Below, piece after piece: positions 1 to 6,556 of a stretch of 14,018 nucleotides of DNA. Origin of the DNA: Sandaracinaceae bacterium. Lineage in GTDB: Bacteria; Myxococcota_A; Polyangia; Polyangiales; Houyiibacteriaceae. Position numbers and translations under genes: made by a program. The notes beneath the pieces are model-generated. The model made no database searches. It was not told the DNA's origin and was given only the letters and a program-made list of their open reading frames with translations. Positions within the stretch are counted from its first letter, which is position 1. Every line of letters begins with the position of its first letter. The stretch is from the NCBI GenBank assembly GCA_012514415.1, contig JAAZAH010000286.1, positions 1-14,018 of the forward strand. Direction: 5' to 3'.

Positions 1-576
1 AGCCGCGAGATCAACTGCAAGATCGTCTACTACGGCCCCGGCCTCTGCGGGAAGACGACGAATCTGCAGTACATCTACACGAAGACAAACCCTGAGGCGA
101 AGGGGAAGATGATTTCGCTCGCAACCGAAACCGAGCGGACTCTCTTCTTCGACTTCCTCCCGCTCGCGCTCGGCGAGATCCGCGGGTTCAAAACGCGCTT
201 CCACCTCTACACTGTGCCCGGCCAGGTCTTCTACGATGCGAGCCGAAAGCTGATCTTGAAGGGTGTAGACGGGGTCGTCTTCGTCGCCGATTCCCAAATC
301 GCGCGGATGGACGCCAATATCGAATCGCTTGAGAACCTTCGGCATAACCTCGCCGAGCAAGGCTACGATCTCGATAAGATCCCTTTCGTGATCCAATACA
401 ATAAGCGCGATATGCCCGCGATCGCCTCGGTGGAGGAGCTGCGCGCGGCGCTGAACCCAAACGGCGTGCCGGATTTTGAAGCCGTGGCGGCAACCGGCGA
501 GGGAGTCTTCGAGACGCTCAAAGCGGTCGCGAAGCTGGTCCTTTCCGAACTAAAAAAGAGCGGCACCGGAGCCTGA
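1..576 (+). CDS. mglA: MglA-family small Ras-like GTPase (5' end outside window)
   Basis: This is the 3' part of a Ras-like GTPase of the MglA family, cytoplasmic switches that set cell polarity and drive motility in Myxococcus with the activator MglB. The open frame runs from base 1. The visible protein begins SREINCKIVYYG, which by comparison with remembered MglA lacks only about seven N-terminal residues. The P-loop GPGLCGKTT lies at visible residues 12-20 (bases 34-60). The G3 motif is TVPGQ, the MglA-specific form of DxxGQ. The stretch FYDASRKLILKGVDGVVFVADSQ and the base-specificity motif NKRD follow. It ends in TGA at 574-576. An ATG at base 109 is internal and would remove the P-loop, so it is not the start. 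MglA is often encoded after mglB, which would lie outside the window. A secreted hydrolase-like gene starts 6 nt downstream, so the two may be co-transcribed. Confidence 0.95.
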   Translation, partial: SREINCKIVYYGPGLCGKTTNLQYIYTKTNPEAKGKMISLATETERTLFFDFLPLALGEIRGFKTRFHLYTVPGQVFYDASRKLILKGVDGVVFVADSQIARMDANIESLENLRHNLAEQGYDLDKIPFVIQYNKRDMPAIASVEELRAALNPNGVPDFEAVAATGEGVFETLKAVAKLVLSELKKSGTGA

Positions 577-582
577 GTCTCC

Positions 583-1830
583 ATGAAGCGCTTGGCCCTC
601 TCCGCGGCCTTATTCTCGATCGCGCTCGCCTCCCTCGGCATCCGAGAGGCGAGCGCTGAGCGTTTAAGCGGCTTTCGCGGGATGACCGTGGGTCCGATCG
701 AAAATTCGCTCAATCCAGGACGCGGATACGGCAGTCCAGCAAGTGAAGAACTGCTCGACTACCTTGTCGGCATGGGCGTGAACTGGATCTCCATCACCCC
801 CTTTGGCCGCATATGGAGCCTTGATTCGACCGAGATCCTGATGGATTTCGAGGCGCCGTACGAAGAGAATCGTGAGGCGATCCAGCGCTTCATTCACGCG
901 GCGCATGCGCGCAACCTCAAGGTGATGCTCATCCCGCATCTCTGGGTTGAGCGCGGCGGATGGAGAGGCGAGATCGATCCGGGGTCGGAAGAACGCTGGG
1001 CCCGTTATCTCGAAAACTACCGAAAGTTTGTCCTCGCGTGGGCTCGAAACGCGAGCGAAGCAGGTGCCGATGCGCTCTCGATCGGCGTCGAGTGCAAGAG
1101 TTTTTCAGGGCGCTTCCCCGAGTTCTGGTCCGAGCTCATCCGCGAGATCCGAAGCTTTTACCCGGGCCTACTCACTTATAGCGCCAACTGGGATGAGATC
1201 GACCTCGTCTCCTTTTGGGATGAGCTCGATCTCGTAGGTATCAACGCCTTTTACCCGCTCGCGCGAAGCCGAGCCGCTGCAACCGATGAGGATTATCAAA
1301 AAGGGGCGGCGCGGTGGGCGACGCGTCTCGGTGAATTCGCCCAACGCGTCGAAAAGCCCATCCTCTTCGTGGAGGTCGGCTATACCACTCGGCGCTTTGC
1401 GGGTGTCGACCCATGGACTTGGCCCGAAGATCTGCCGGGCGTGATGGTCGACGAGGAGGAGCAAGCACGCGCACTCCGTATCGTTCTTGACACGTTCATC
1501 CGCGAGCCCTATTTTGCCGGCTTCTTCATTTGGCGCACCTACGCAAGCCTCGACGACGTGTCGCAAGAGGCTCCGTGGGGCTTCAATCCACTCCATAAAA
1601 AAGCGGAAGCCGACCTTCGCGCGATCTATCGGATGCCGTATCGCTCCGATCCCGAGCCCTTCTCCCTTGAGTCACTCCTTGAACGCTCACCTCGAGATCG
1701 CTCACCACTTTTGCCGCTGCTGACACGCGAAAGCTCGGACTCGAAACGGCGGCGTCGTCCCCCCAGCAGGAGCCGACTCGACCTGAGGGGGCCGCTCAAG
1801 GATCGCGATCCTCATCGACGAGATCGATGA
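583..1830 (+). CDS. Secreted glycoside hydrolase-like TIM-barrel protein (GH113-like)
   Basis: A 415-residue protein with a Sec signal peptide at about residues 1-25 (MKRLALSAALFSIALASLGIREASA). The body looks like a glycosidase (beta/alpha)8 barrel of the GH113/clan GH-A kind. It contains GMGVNWISITPFGRIW, LKVMLIPHLWV, ALSIGVECKSF, LDLVGINAFYP, KPILFVEVGYTT and AGFFIWRTY. Glu170 in SIGVE and Glu264 in LFVEVGY sit where GH-A enzymes carry the acid/base and the nucleophile. A beta-mannan or related polysaccharide substrate is only a guess. The start has a GGAG at 568-571, 11 nt upstream. The last 65 or so residues, after ADLRAIYRMPY, are rich in Arg and Ser, do not look like barrel sequence, and overlap the convergent gene by 35 bp. 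The conserved part therefore probably ends near residue 350. Confidence 0.75.
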   Translation: MKRLALSAALFSIALASLGIREASAERLSGFRGMTVGPIENSLNPGRGYGSPASEELLDYLVGMGVNWISITPFGRIWSLDSTEILMDFEAPYEENREAIQRFIHAAHARNLKVMLIPHLWVERGGWRGEIDPGSEERWARYLENYRKFVLAWARNASEAGADALSIGVECKSFSGRFPEFWSELIREIRSFYPGLLTYSANWDEIDLVSFWDELDLVGINAFYPLARSRAAATDEDYQKGAARWATRLGEFAQRVEKPILFVEVGYTTRRFAGVDPWTWPEDLPGVMVDEEEQARALRIVLDTFIREPYFAGFFIWRTYASLDDVSQEAPWGFNPLHKKAEADLRAIYRMPYRSDPEPFSLESLLERSPRDRSPLLPLLTRESSDSKRRRRPPSRSRLDLRGPLKDRDPHRRDR

Positions 1831-2908
1831 GGAGGGGACAATGATCACTTAGCGCAGCATGGGACGGGCCGCCGTGGTAGGCGCAATCATAGCCTCCGCA
1901 GAACCCGCTCCGCCTCACGCTCCCTGCGAGCTCGCGCATCTCAGCGTCCGCGAGAATATGGTCGATGGCTTCGAAGCTCCCTTCGCGATCCCAATAGTGC
2001 GTGCATTCGGGAGCGGCGTCGACGAGACGAAGTCCGGCCGATTCGGCCGCGCGCGCAAGCGTGGCGATCTCCTCGGCGGGGCTCTCCCCCTTCGCGCATT
2101 CACGGCAGCCGACCGTATTAAAATCGCCAAGAATGAGCAGATCCCGCTCCTTGCTCCCGGCGCGGATCTCGCGGACGATCTCGGGCAGCGCATCGTAAAC
2201 CGCTTGGCGCCGCGCACGACTACGCTCGTCGGCATAAGCCTTCGCATGAAAGGAGACGACGTGCAGATCGAGGCCGCCCTTACCTCTGACGGTCGCGGCG
2301 AGGCCGGGACGCAGATGACGACAGCCGCCATCCGGATTCATCGACCCGATCTGTCTCACCTGCGACACATCCAGCGTCTCGCGGTTGTAGAGAAGCCCGA
2401 CGTGCTGTCGGTCGGTCCGGTTCGGCTCGCAATCGTCGAGATCGAGCGCCCAATCCCCGCCGGTAAGCCGATTCAAAGAACCGATCAGCTCCGCATACTT
2501 CGCCCCGATGCGCGCTTGGTTGGCGCGAACGGGGGCGAGGAATTCTTGAACGGCGAGGAGATCGACCTGGAGGAAAGCAATGGAGCACGCGAGCCACTCC
2601 ACATCGGTCGGTCGGTGAGGCCCTCGGGGGCCGCCATCTGGAAAGAAGCGGACATTCCAGCTCGCAAAACGGAGATGATTCGCGCCCTTCGGATAGAGCC
2701 GGCCGCTTTCGACCAGCCCGAGACATAGATCGCGATGGCTGAACGCCACGGCCTCGAGCTCGCGCGCTACCTCGGCTCCGGCCGTAAGACAGCGGAGCTC
2801 CGCGGCGTTCTCGCTGATGGCGAGGGTGTCTTGGAGCTGCTTCTCCTTCCCGGAGCAAGCCGTAAAGAGGAGCGCGAGCGCGAAATGAACGATCTTGAGT
2901 CGCTTCAT
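1796..2908 (-). CDS. Endonuclease/exonuclease/phosphatase (EEP) family lipoprotein
   Basis: A 370-residue predicted lipoprotein. The N-terminus MKRLKIVHFALALLFTAC has a short basic region, a hydrophobic core and a lipobox ending at Cys18. The mature part carries the EEP (DNase I-like/exonuclease III-like) fold motifs in order: SWNVRFF with Asn85, LAVQEF with Glu122, VSFHAKA with His221, LILGDFNTVG with Asp262 and Asn264, AIDHIL with Asp316-His317, and LSDHCPLL with Asp355-His356. The metal and phosphate-cleaving residues therefore look complete. The substrate is unknown; this fold includes nucleases and phosphodiesterases, and lipidation puts it at the cell envelope facing the periplasm or outside. 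Its ATG overlaps the leuS stop by 1 nt (TGATG, 2906-2910) and has no clear ribosome binding site, so translation is probably coupled to leuS. The 3' end overlaps the convergent hydrolase-like gene by 35 bp. Confidence 0.85.
   Translation of the reverse strand: MKRLKIVHFALALLFTACSGKEKQLQDTLAISENAAELRCLTAGAEVARELEAVAFSHRDLCLGLVESGRLYPKGANHLRFASWNVRFFPDGGPRGPHRPTDVEWLACSIAFLQVDLLAVQEFLAPVRANQARIGAKYAELIGSLNRLTGGDWALDLDDCEPNRTDRQHVGLLYNRETLDVSQVRQIGSMNPDGGCRHLRPGLAATVRGKGGLDLHVVSFHAKAYADERSRARRQAVYDALPEIVREIRAGSKERDLLILGDFNTVGCRECAKGESPAEEIATLARAAESAGLRLVDAAPECTHYWDREGSFEAIDHILADAEMRELAGSVRRSGFCGGYDCAYHGGPSHAALSDHCPLLIDLVDEDRDP
1809..1833. other. Perfect 10-bp inverted repeat at the convergent gene ends
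   Basis: TCCTCATCGA (1809-1818), a 5-nt spacer CGAGA, then TCGATGAGGA (1824-1833) form a perfect 10-bp stem. It spans the stop codon of the forward hydrolase-like gene and the last codons of the reverse endonuclease-like gene. The position suits a bidirectional transcription end signal, but there is no T-run on either side, so it is not a classical intrinsic terminator. It could also be a by-product of the coding sequence. Confidence 0.35.
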
Positions 2909-5556
2909 CAGCCAACAATCAGGTTGAGGATCCGTCCAGGGACATAGATCACCTTCCTGATCGTCTTACCTTCGAGCTGTGACAAAATCTGCGGGAGCTC
3001 CTTCGCGCGAGCGAGCGCCTGCTCTTGGTCGGCATCCTTCGCGATGGTGATCCGGCCGCGCACCTTGCCGAGGATCTGAACTGGGATCTCCACCTCGGAG
3101 CGCTCGGCGAGCGAGGCATCGTATTCAGGCCAATCGGCAAATTGCACGCTCTCCCCATGGCCGAGCATCGCCCAGATCTCTTCACCGAGGTGCGGCGCGA
3201 AGGGATGGAGGAGGCGTGCGAAGATCGAGACCGCCTCTTTCGGCACGGCGTTCAAACGGTTCAGCTCATTGGACAGGACCATGAGCGCGCTGATCGCCGT
3301 ATTGAAATGAAGCGCCTCGATATCGTCCGTCACCTTGCGGATGGTCTGGTGGAGGAGCTGGAGAAGCTCGGGCGAAGCCTCGGCTGACGCATCGCTCTTT
3401 TTGGCGATCTGGTAGGCGCGATCGAGAAAACGACGTACCCCGCCGATGCTCGCCGTATTCCACGGCTTCGTCGCCTCGAGAGGGCCCATGAACATCTCGT
3501 AGACGCGCATCGCATCCGCACCGAACTCGCGCACGATCTCGTCCGGGTTCACGACATTGCCGCGGCTCTTGCTCATCTTGTGCGCGCGCGCCTCGAGCGC
3601 GATCGAGGGATCGCTTGCGAGCACCCACTCGCCGCGCTCATCCTTCTTGGCTCTTGCGGAGTCAACCTTTTCGCGCGTCACCGGCGCACCACTCGGCTCG
3701 TGGATCTCGCCATCGGCGGTCGACTTCACCTCGCGCGCACTCACGAGCTCGCCCGATGGACGGCGAAAGGCCGTGTACTCGATCTCGCCAAGAATCATGC
3801 CTTGGTGGACGAGCTTTTGGAAGGGCTCGGGCACGGGCACGATGCCCGCATCGTAAAGCACCTTATGCCAGAAGCGCGCGTAAAGGAGGTGAAGAACCGC
3901 GTGCTCGGCACCGCCTACATAGAGATCGACCGGGAGCCAGCGCTTCGCGGCCTCTTGCGAGAAGGGTTCCTTATCGTTATGCGGATCGATGAAGCGGAGA
4001 TAATACCAACATGAGCCCGCCCATTGCGGCATCGTGTTGGTCTCTCGCGCGTAGAATTTTCCGTCTCGTTCAAAGAAGCGCCACTCGACGGCGCGAGCGA
4101 GGACGCCCTCGGGATCTTCACCCGGCCGAAAATCATCGAGCTCGGGGAGTTCGAGGGGAAGCTCCTCCCGCGGCACGGGCATCGGCTTTGAATAGTCGAT
4201 GGTGTAGGGATCGCCCTTTCGCGGATCGCCCTCCGTCTCGACAGGGAAATAGATCGGGATCGGCTCACCCCAATAACGCTGGCGGCTGAAGACCCAATCG
4301 CGCAGTTTGGTCTCGACGCGGCGCTCGCCCTTCCCGCTCGTCTGAAGATCTTCAATGATTTTCGCTTTGAACTCGGCCGTCTTAAGACCGTTGTAAGGGC
4401 CCGAGTTCACCGCGATTCCTTCCTCGATCATCGCTTCCTCAAGGGGCTCGCGCGAAGGGTTGCCATCCTTCGAAACGACCTCGCGGATCGGAAGACCGTG
4501 CGCCTTTGCAAACTCGAAGTCGCGCTGATCGTGCGCGGGAACGGCCATGATCGCACCCGTGCCATAGCCGGCGAGGACGTAATCAGCGATATAGACCGGG
4601 ATCTTTTCCCCATTCACCGGGTTGACCACGTAGCCGCCGGTGAACACGCCCGTCTTTTCTTTGCTCGCCTGCCGATCCCGCTCGCTCTTTGCCTTTGCCG
4701 CGGCGACGTAGGCTTCAACCTCGGCGCGCTTCGCCTCACTCGTGAGCTTTTCGACGAGGGGATGCTCGGGTGCGAGCACGACGAACGTGCAGCCAAGGAG
4801 CGTATCCGGCCGCGTCGTATACACCTCGACGGAGTCGCCGCCATCCACGGTCTCAAAGCGAACCTGCGCGCCTTCACTTCGGCCGATCCACTCGATCTGC
4901 ATCGTCCGCGTCGAGCTCGGCCATTCGGTGAGATCGAGGCCCTCGAGGAGCTTATCGGCGTATTCGGTGATGCGCAGCATCCACTGGCGGATGGGAATCC
5001 GCACCACGGGGTGACCACCGCGCTCACTCAGTCCGTTTATGATCTCTTCGTTGGCAAGGACGGTGCCGAGCGCCGGACACCAGTTGACGGGGACCTCACT
5101 CTGGTAGGCAAGACCGCGCTCGAAGAGCTCGAGGAAGATCCACTGCGTCCAGCGGACGTAGGCAGGATCGGTCGTGTCGATCTCGCGATCCCAATCGTAA
5201 GAGAAGCCAAGCATCTTCAGCTGACGCTTGAACGTGGCGATATTCTCTTGGGTCGTGACGCGAGGGTGCGTGCCTGTTTGGATCGCGTGCTGCTCGGCCG
5301 GGAGACCGAACGCATCCCACCCCATCGGATGGAGCACGTCATATCCCCGCGCCCTCTTATAGCGCGCGACGATATCGGTCGCCGTATAGCCCTCCGGATG
5401 GCCGACGTGGAGCCCCGATCCGCTCGGATAGGGGAACATGTCGAGGATATACGCCTTCTTCTCGCTCCTCGGTGTCTCGGGCGTCTTGAAGGTCTTTCTC
5501 TCGTCCCAATAGGCTTGCCATTTCGGCTCAATGACGGAAGGGTCGTATCGGTCCAT
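2908..5556 (-). CDS. leuS: Leucyl-tRNA synthetase (class I)
   Basis: An 882-residue LeuRS, close to the usual bacterial length of about 860. It charges tRNA-Leu with leucine in the cytoplasm. The class I signature lies in FPYPSGSGLHVGHPEGY (HVGH at residues 50-53) and the KMSKS loop is at residues 660-664 (bases 3565-3579). The CP1 editing domain, which removes mischarged amino acids, shows TTRPDTLLG at 247-255 and AVPAHDQRDF at 338-347. A leucine-specific insertion precedes KMSKS, and the C-terminal region holds the anticodon-binding helices and the small terminal domain. The N-terminus MDRYDPSVIEPKWQAYW matches the family start. No strong Shine-Dalgarno sequence is seen. A 182-nt spacer with strong potential secondary structure lies upstream, and an EEP lipoprotein gene overlaps the stop by 1 nt downstream. 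Confidence 0.98.
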   Translation of the reverse strand: MDRYDPSVIEPKWQAYWDERKTFKTPETPRSEKKAYILDMFPYPSGSGLHVGHPEGYTATDIVARYKRARGYDVLHPMGWDAFGLPAEQHAIQTGTHPRVTTQENIATFKRQLKMLGFSYDWDREIDTTDPAYVRWTQWIFLELFERGLAYQSEVPVNWCPALGTVLANEEIINGLSERGGHPVVRIPIRQWMLRITEYADKLLEGLDLTEWPSSTRTMQIEWIGRSEGAQVRFETVDGGDSVEVYTTRPDTLLGCTFVVLAPEHPLVEKLTSEAKRAEVEAYVAAAKAKSERDRQASKEKTGVFTGGYVVNPVNGEKIPVYIADYVLAGYGTGAIMAVPAHDQRDFEFAKAHGLPIREVVSKDGNPSREPLEEAMIEEGIAVNSGPYNGLKTAEFKAKIIEDLQTSGKGERRVETKLRDWVFSRQRYWGEPIPIYFPVETEGDPRKGDPYTIDYSKPMPVPREELPLELPELDDFRPGEDPEGVLARAVEWRFFERDGKFYARETNTMPQWAGSCWYYLRFIDPHNDKEPFSQEAAKRWLPVDLYVGGAEHAVLHLLYARFWHKVLYDAGIVPVPEPFQKLVHQGMILGEIEYTAFRRPSGELVSAREVKSTADGEIHEPSGAPVTREKVDSARAKKDERGEWVLASDPSIALEARAHKMSKSRGNVVNPDEIVREFGADAMRVYEMFMGPLEATKPWNTASIGGVRRFLDRAYQIAKKSDASAEASPELLQLLHQTIRKVTDDIEALHFNTAISALMVLSNELNRLNAVPKEAVSIFARLLHPFAPHLGEEIWAMLGHGESVQFADWPEYDASLAERSEVEIPVQILGKVRGRITIAKDADQEQALARAKELPQILSQLEGKTIRKVIYVPGRILNLIVG

Positions 5557-5615
5557 TATCGAGCCGTCTTAGCAAATTTCTCGAGGATTTCTATCCCAGA
5601 TCGACCTTTGGGGGC

Positions 5616-5746
5616 CGGATCCGAGAACGCAAAGGCGATGGGCAGCGGCGTCGTCCTCAGCCGCAGCAATGAGGCGACGCGATCGGTGCCTTTTGGGCAG
5701 GCTGCGGAGCCTCGGGTCCGCCCGCGTAGCCGCGGAGGCTATTTTT
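5616..5746 (+). ncRNA. Putative structured RNA element between leuS and a lipoprotein gene
   Basis: The spacer between leuS and the upstream lipoprotein gene can form nested stems. The outer stem is CGGATCCGAG (5616-5625) with CTCGGGTCCG (5711-5720), 10 bp including one G-U pair if read on the plus strand. The middle stem is AAAGGC (5631-5636) with GCCTTT (5688-5693). The inner hairpin is GCGTCGTCCTCA (5648-5659) with TGAGGCGACGC (5670-5680), 11 bp with one bulged T and a 10-nt loop. A further hairpin, AGCCTC (5708-5713) with GAGGCT (5735-5740), is followed by TTTTT (5742-5746) and would compete with the outer stem. The wobble pair and the T-run favour a plus-strand transcript with its own terminator. 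A minus-strand leuS leader or a dispersed repeat is also possible. No known RNA family was recognised and no convincing promoter was found. Confidence 0.35.
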
Positions 5747-6269
5747 GGATGGTGATCTCGCCCGTCATGTGAAAGACGAGATCTTTATAGCCGATCGTGA
5801 GCGGGGCGACTTTGGTGTCGAACTTCAGGTGGAGTCGTTGCTCGCTCCGTTCGAGGACCTCGAGCGTGCCGCCCTCACCCTCGATTGGCCGGAAAGAGTG
5901 CGAGATCGTCTTTCCCTCATCATTCGTGAACCCGTCAATGTTCACGTCGGGGCTAAAGCGATCGAGCTCATAAACGCGCTCTTCGAGTGAGGGGATGCTC
6001 ATGTTCACGCGAGCGAGCTCGTAAGCACCATCGCTACTGGGAATGCGCACCTCGCCCATCACGCTCACCTCGGAGTAAGCGTAAAAACGGAGCGTATCAC
6101 TAGTGCCATCGAACTCGATCGGCTCCGCGAGTGTCCCTCCGCTAAGGCGCAAGGTCACATGACTCTCCCCTTCGGAAAGGGAGACCTCTGCGCTCGAACA
6201 CGCGATGGATCCGAGGGAGATTGCGCCGATCAATAGGCATCTCAGGGTGTAGGAAAGTGAAGTATTCAT
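5739..6269 (-). CDS. Predicted lipoprotein of unknown function
   Basis: I do not recognise this family. With the start at 6269 the protein has 176 residues and begins MNTSLSYTLRCLLIGAISLGSIAC, a lipoprotein signal peptide with the lipid-attachment Cys at residue 24. The frame stays open to an ATG at 6356, but that would put 29 charged and Ser/Lys-rich residues, read through an AT-rich stretch, before the signal peptide, so the internal start is preferred. The mature part alternates short polar and hydrophobic stretches (HVTLRLSGG, SDTLRFYAYSEV, YELARVNMSI, LHLKFDTKVAPL, LVFHMTGEITI) and looks like an all-beta domain anchored in the envelope. No catalytic motif is visible. It ends in TAG. It lies upstream of leuS on the same strand, separated by the structured spacer. 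Confidence 0.75.
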   Translation of the reverse strand: MNTSLSYTLRCLLIGAISLGSIACSSAEVSLSEGESHVTLRLSGGTLAEPIEFDGTSDTLRFYAYSEVSVMGEVRIPSSDGAYELARVNMSIPSLEERVYELDRFSPDVNIDGFTNDEGKTISHSFRPIEGEGGTLEVLERSEQRLHLKFDTKVAPLTIGYKDLVFHMTGEITIQK

Positions 6270-6556
6270 CGGGATGAGGATTGCGATGATTCTATCCAAA
6301 AATCCAGTCTTTTTTTTTGCGGAAGTGGTGCTCGAGAGACTTTCGGAAACAGTCAAAATTTCGCCTCCGCCTCAAACGGATTTTCTGATCTCGCGCTTTT
6401 CGCGGCATTTCGCGCGGACTCGTTGCTTGACGGCGGAGGAGAGAAGGTCGATCCCCTCACTTCGACGCCTTTAAGTTTTCACAAGCCCGCTGCCTCCTTC
6501 CACCAAGTGAGATTCAGCTCACAGCCCTCGCCGCTCCATCTGCTATCTTCCCGCGC
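6270..6556. other. Intergenic region between divergent genes
   Basis: This 287-nt region separates the lipoprotein gene (minus) from dnaE (plus) and must hold the promoters of both. It contains the lowest-GC stretch of the window (about 6285-6380), including nine T at 6310-6318. TTGACG at 6427-6432 and TATCTT at 6544-6549 were looked at as dnaE promoter elements, but neither has a properly spaced partner. The short frame 6274-6474 looks spurious. I see no RNA gene here. Confidence 0.5.
6289..6294 (-). promoter_or_regulatory. Possible -10 element for the lipoprotein gene
   Basis: Read on the minus strand this is TAGAAT, five of six matches to TATAAT, ending about 20 nt before the preferred ATG of the lipoprotein gene. 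The DNA just upstream is AT-rich, with a run of nine A on the minus strand (6310-6318). There is no good -35 hexamer at 17 nt, so this is a weak prediction. Confidence 0.3.

Noticed and set aside
1859..2728. 289-codon open frame on the plus strand, opposite the EEP lipoprotein gene
   Set aside because: The reverse strand carries a complete motif series and a lipoprotein signal; the forward frame has neither.
5557..5738. T-box or other leucine-responsive leader of leuS
   Set aside because: No T-box consensus (AAGGGTGGNACCGCG-like) and no properly oriented terminator before leuS were found on the minus strand.
5616..5746. 6S RNA or SRP RNA
   Set aside because: The large central bubble of 6S RNA and the conserved GGAAGGAAGCAG-type SRP loop are not present.
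4498..5772. 424-codon open frame on the plus strand, opposite leuS
   Set aside because: It is antisense to conserved LeuRS motifs including HVGH, is Arg-rich and has no recognisable domain.
6274..6474. 66-codon open frame in the gap before dnaE
   Set aside because: It starts inside the probable promoter region of the divergent lipoprotein gene, spans a nine-T run, has no ribosome binding site and resembles no known protein.
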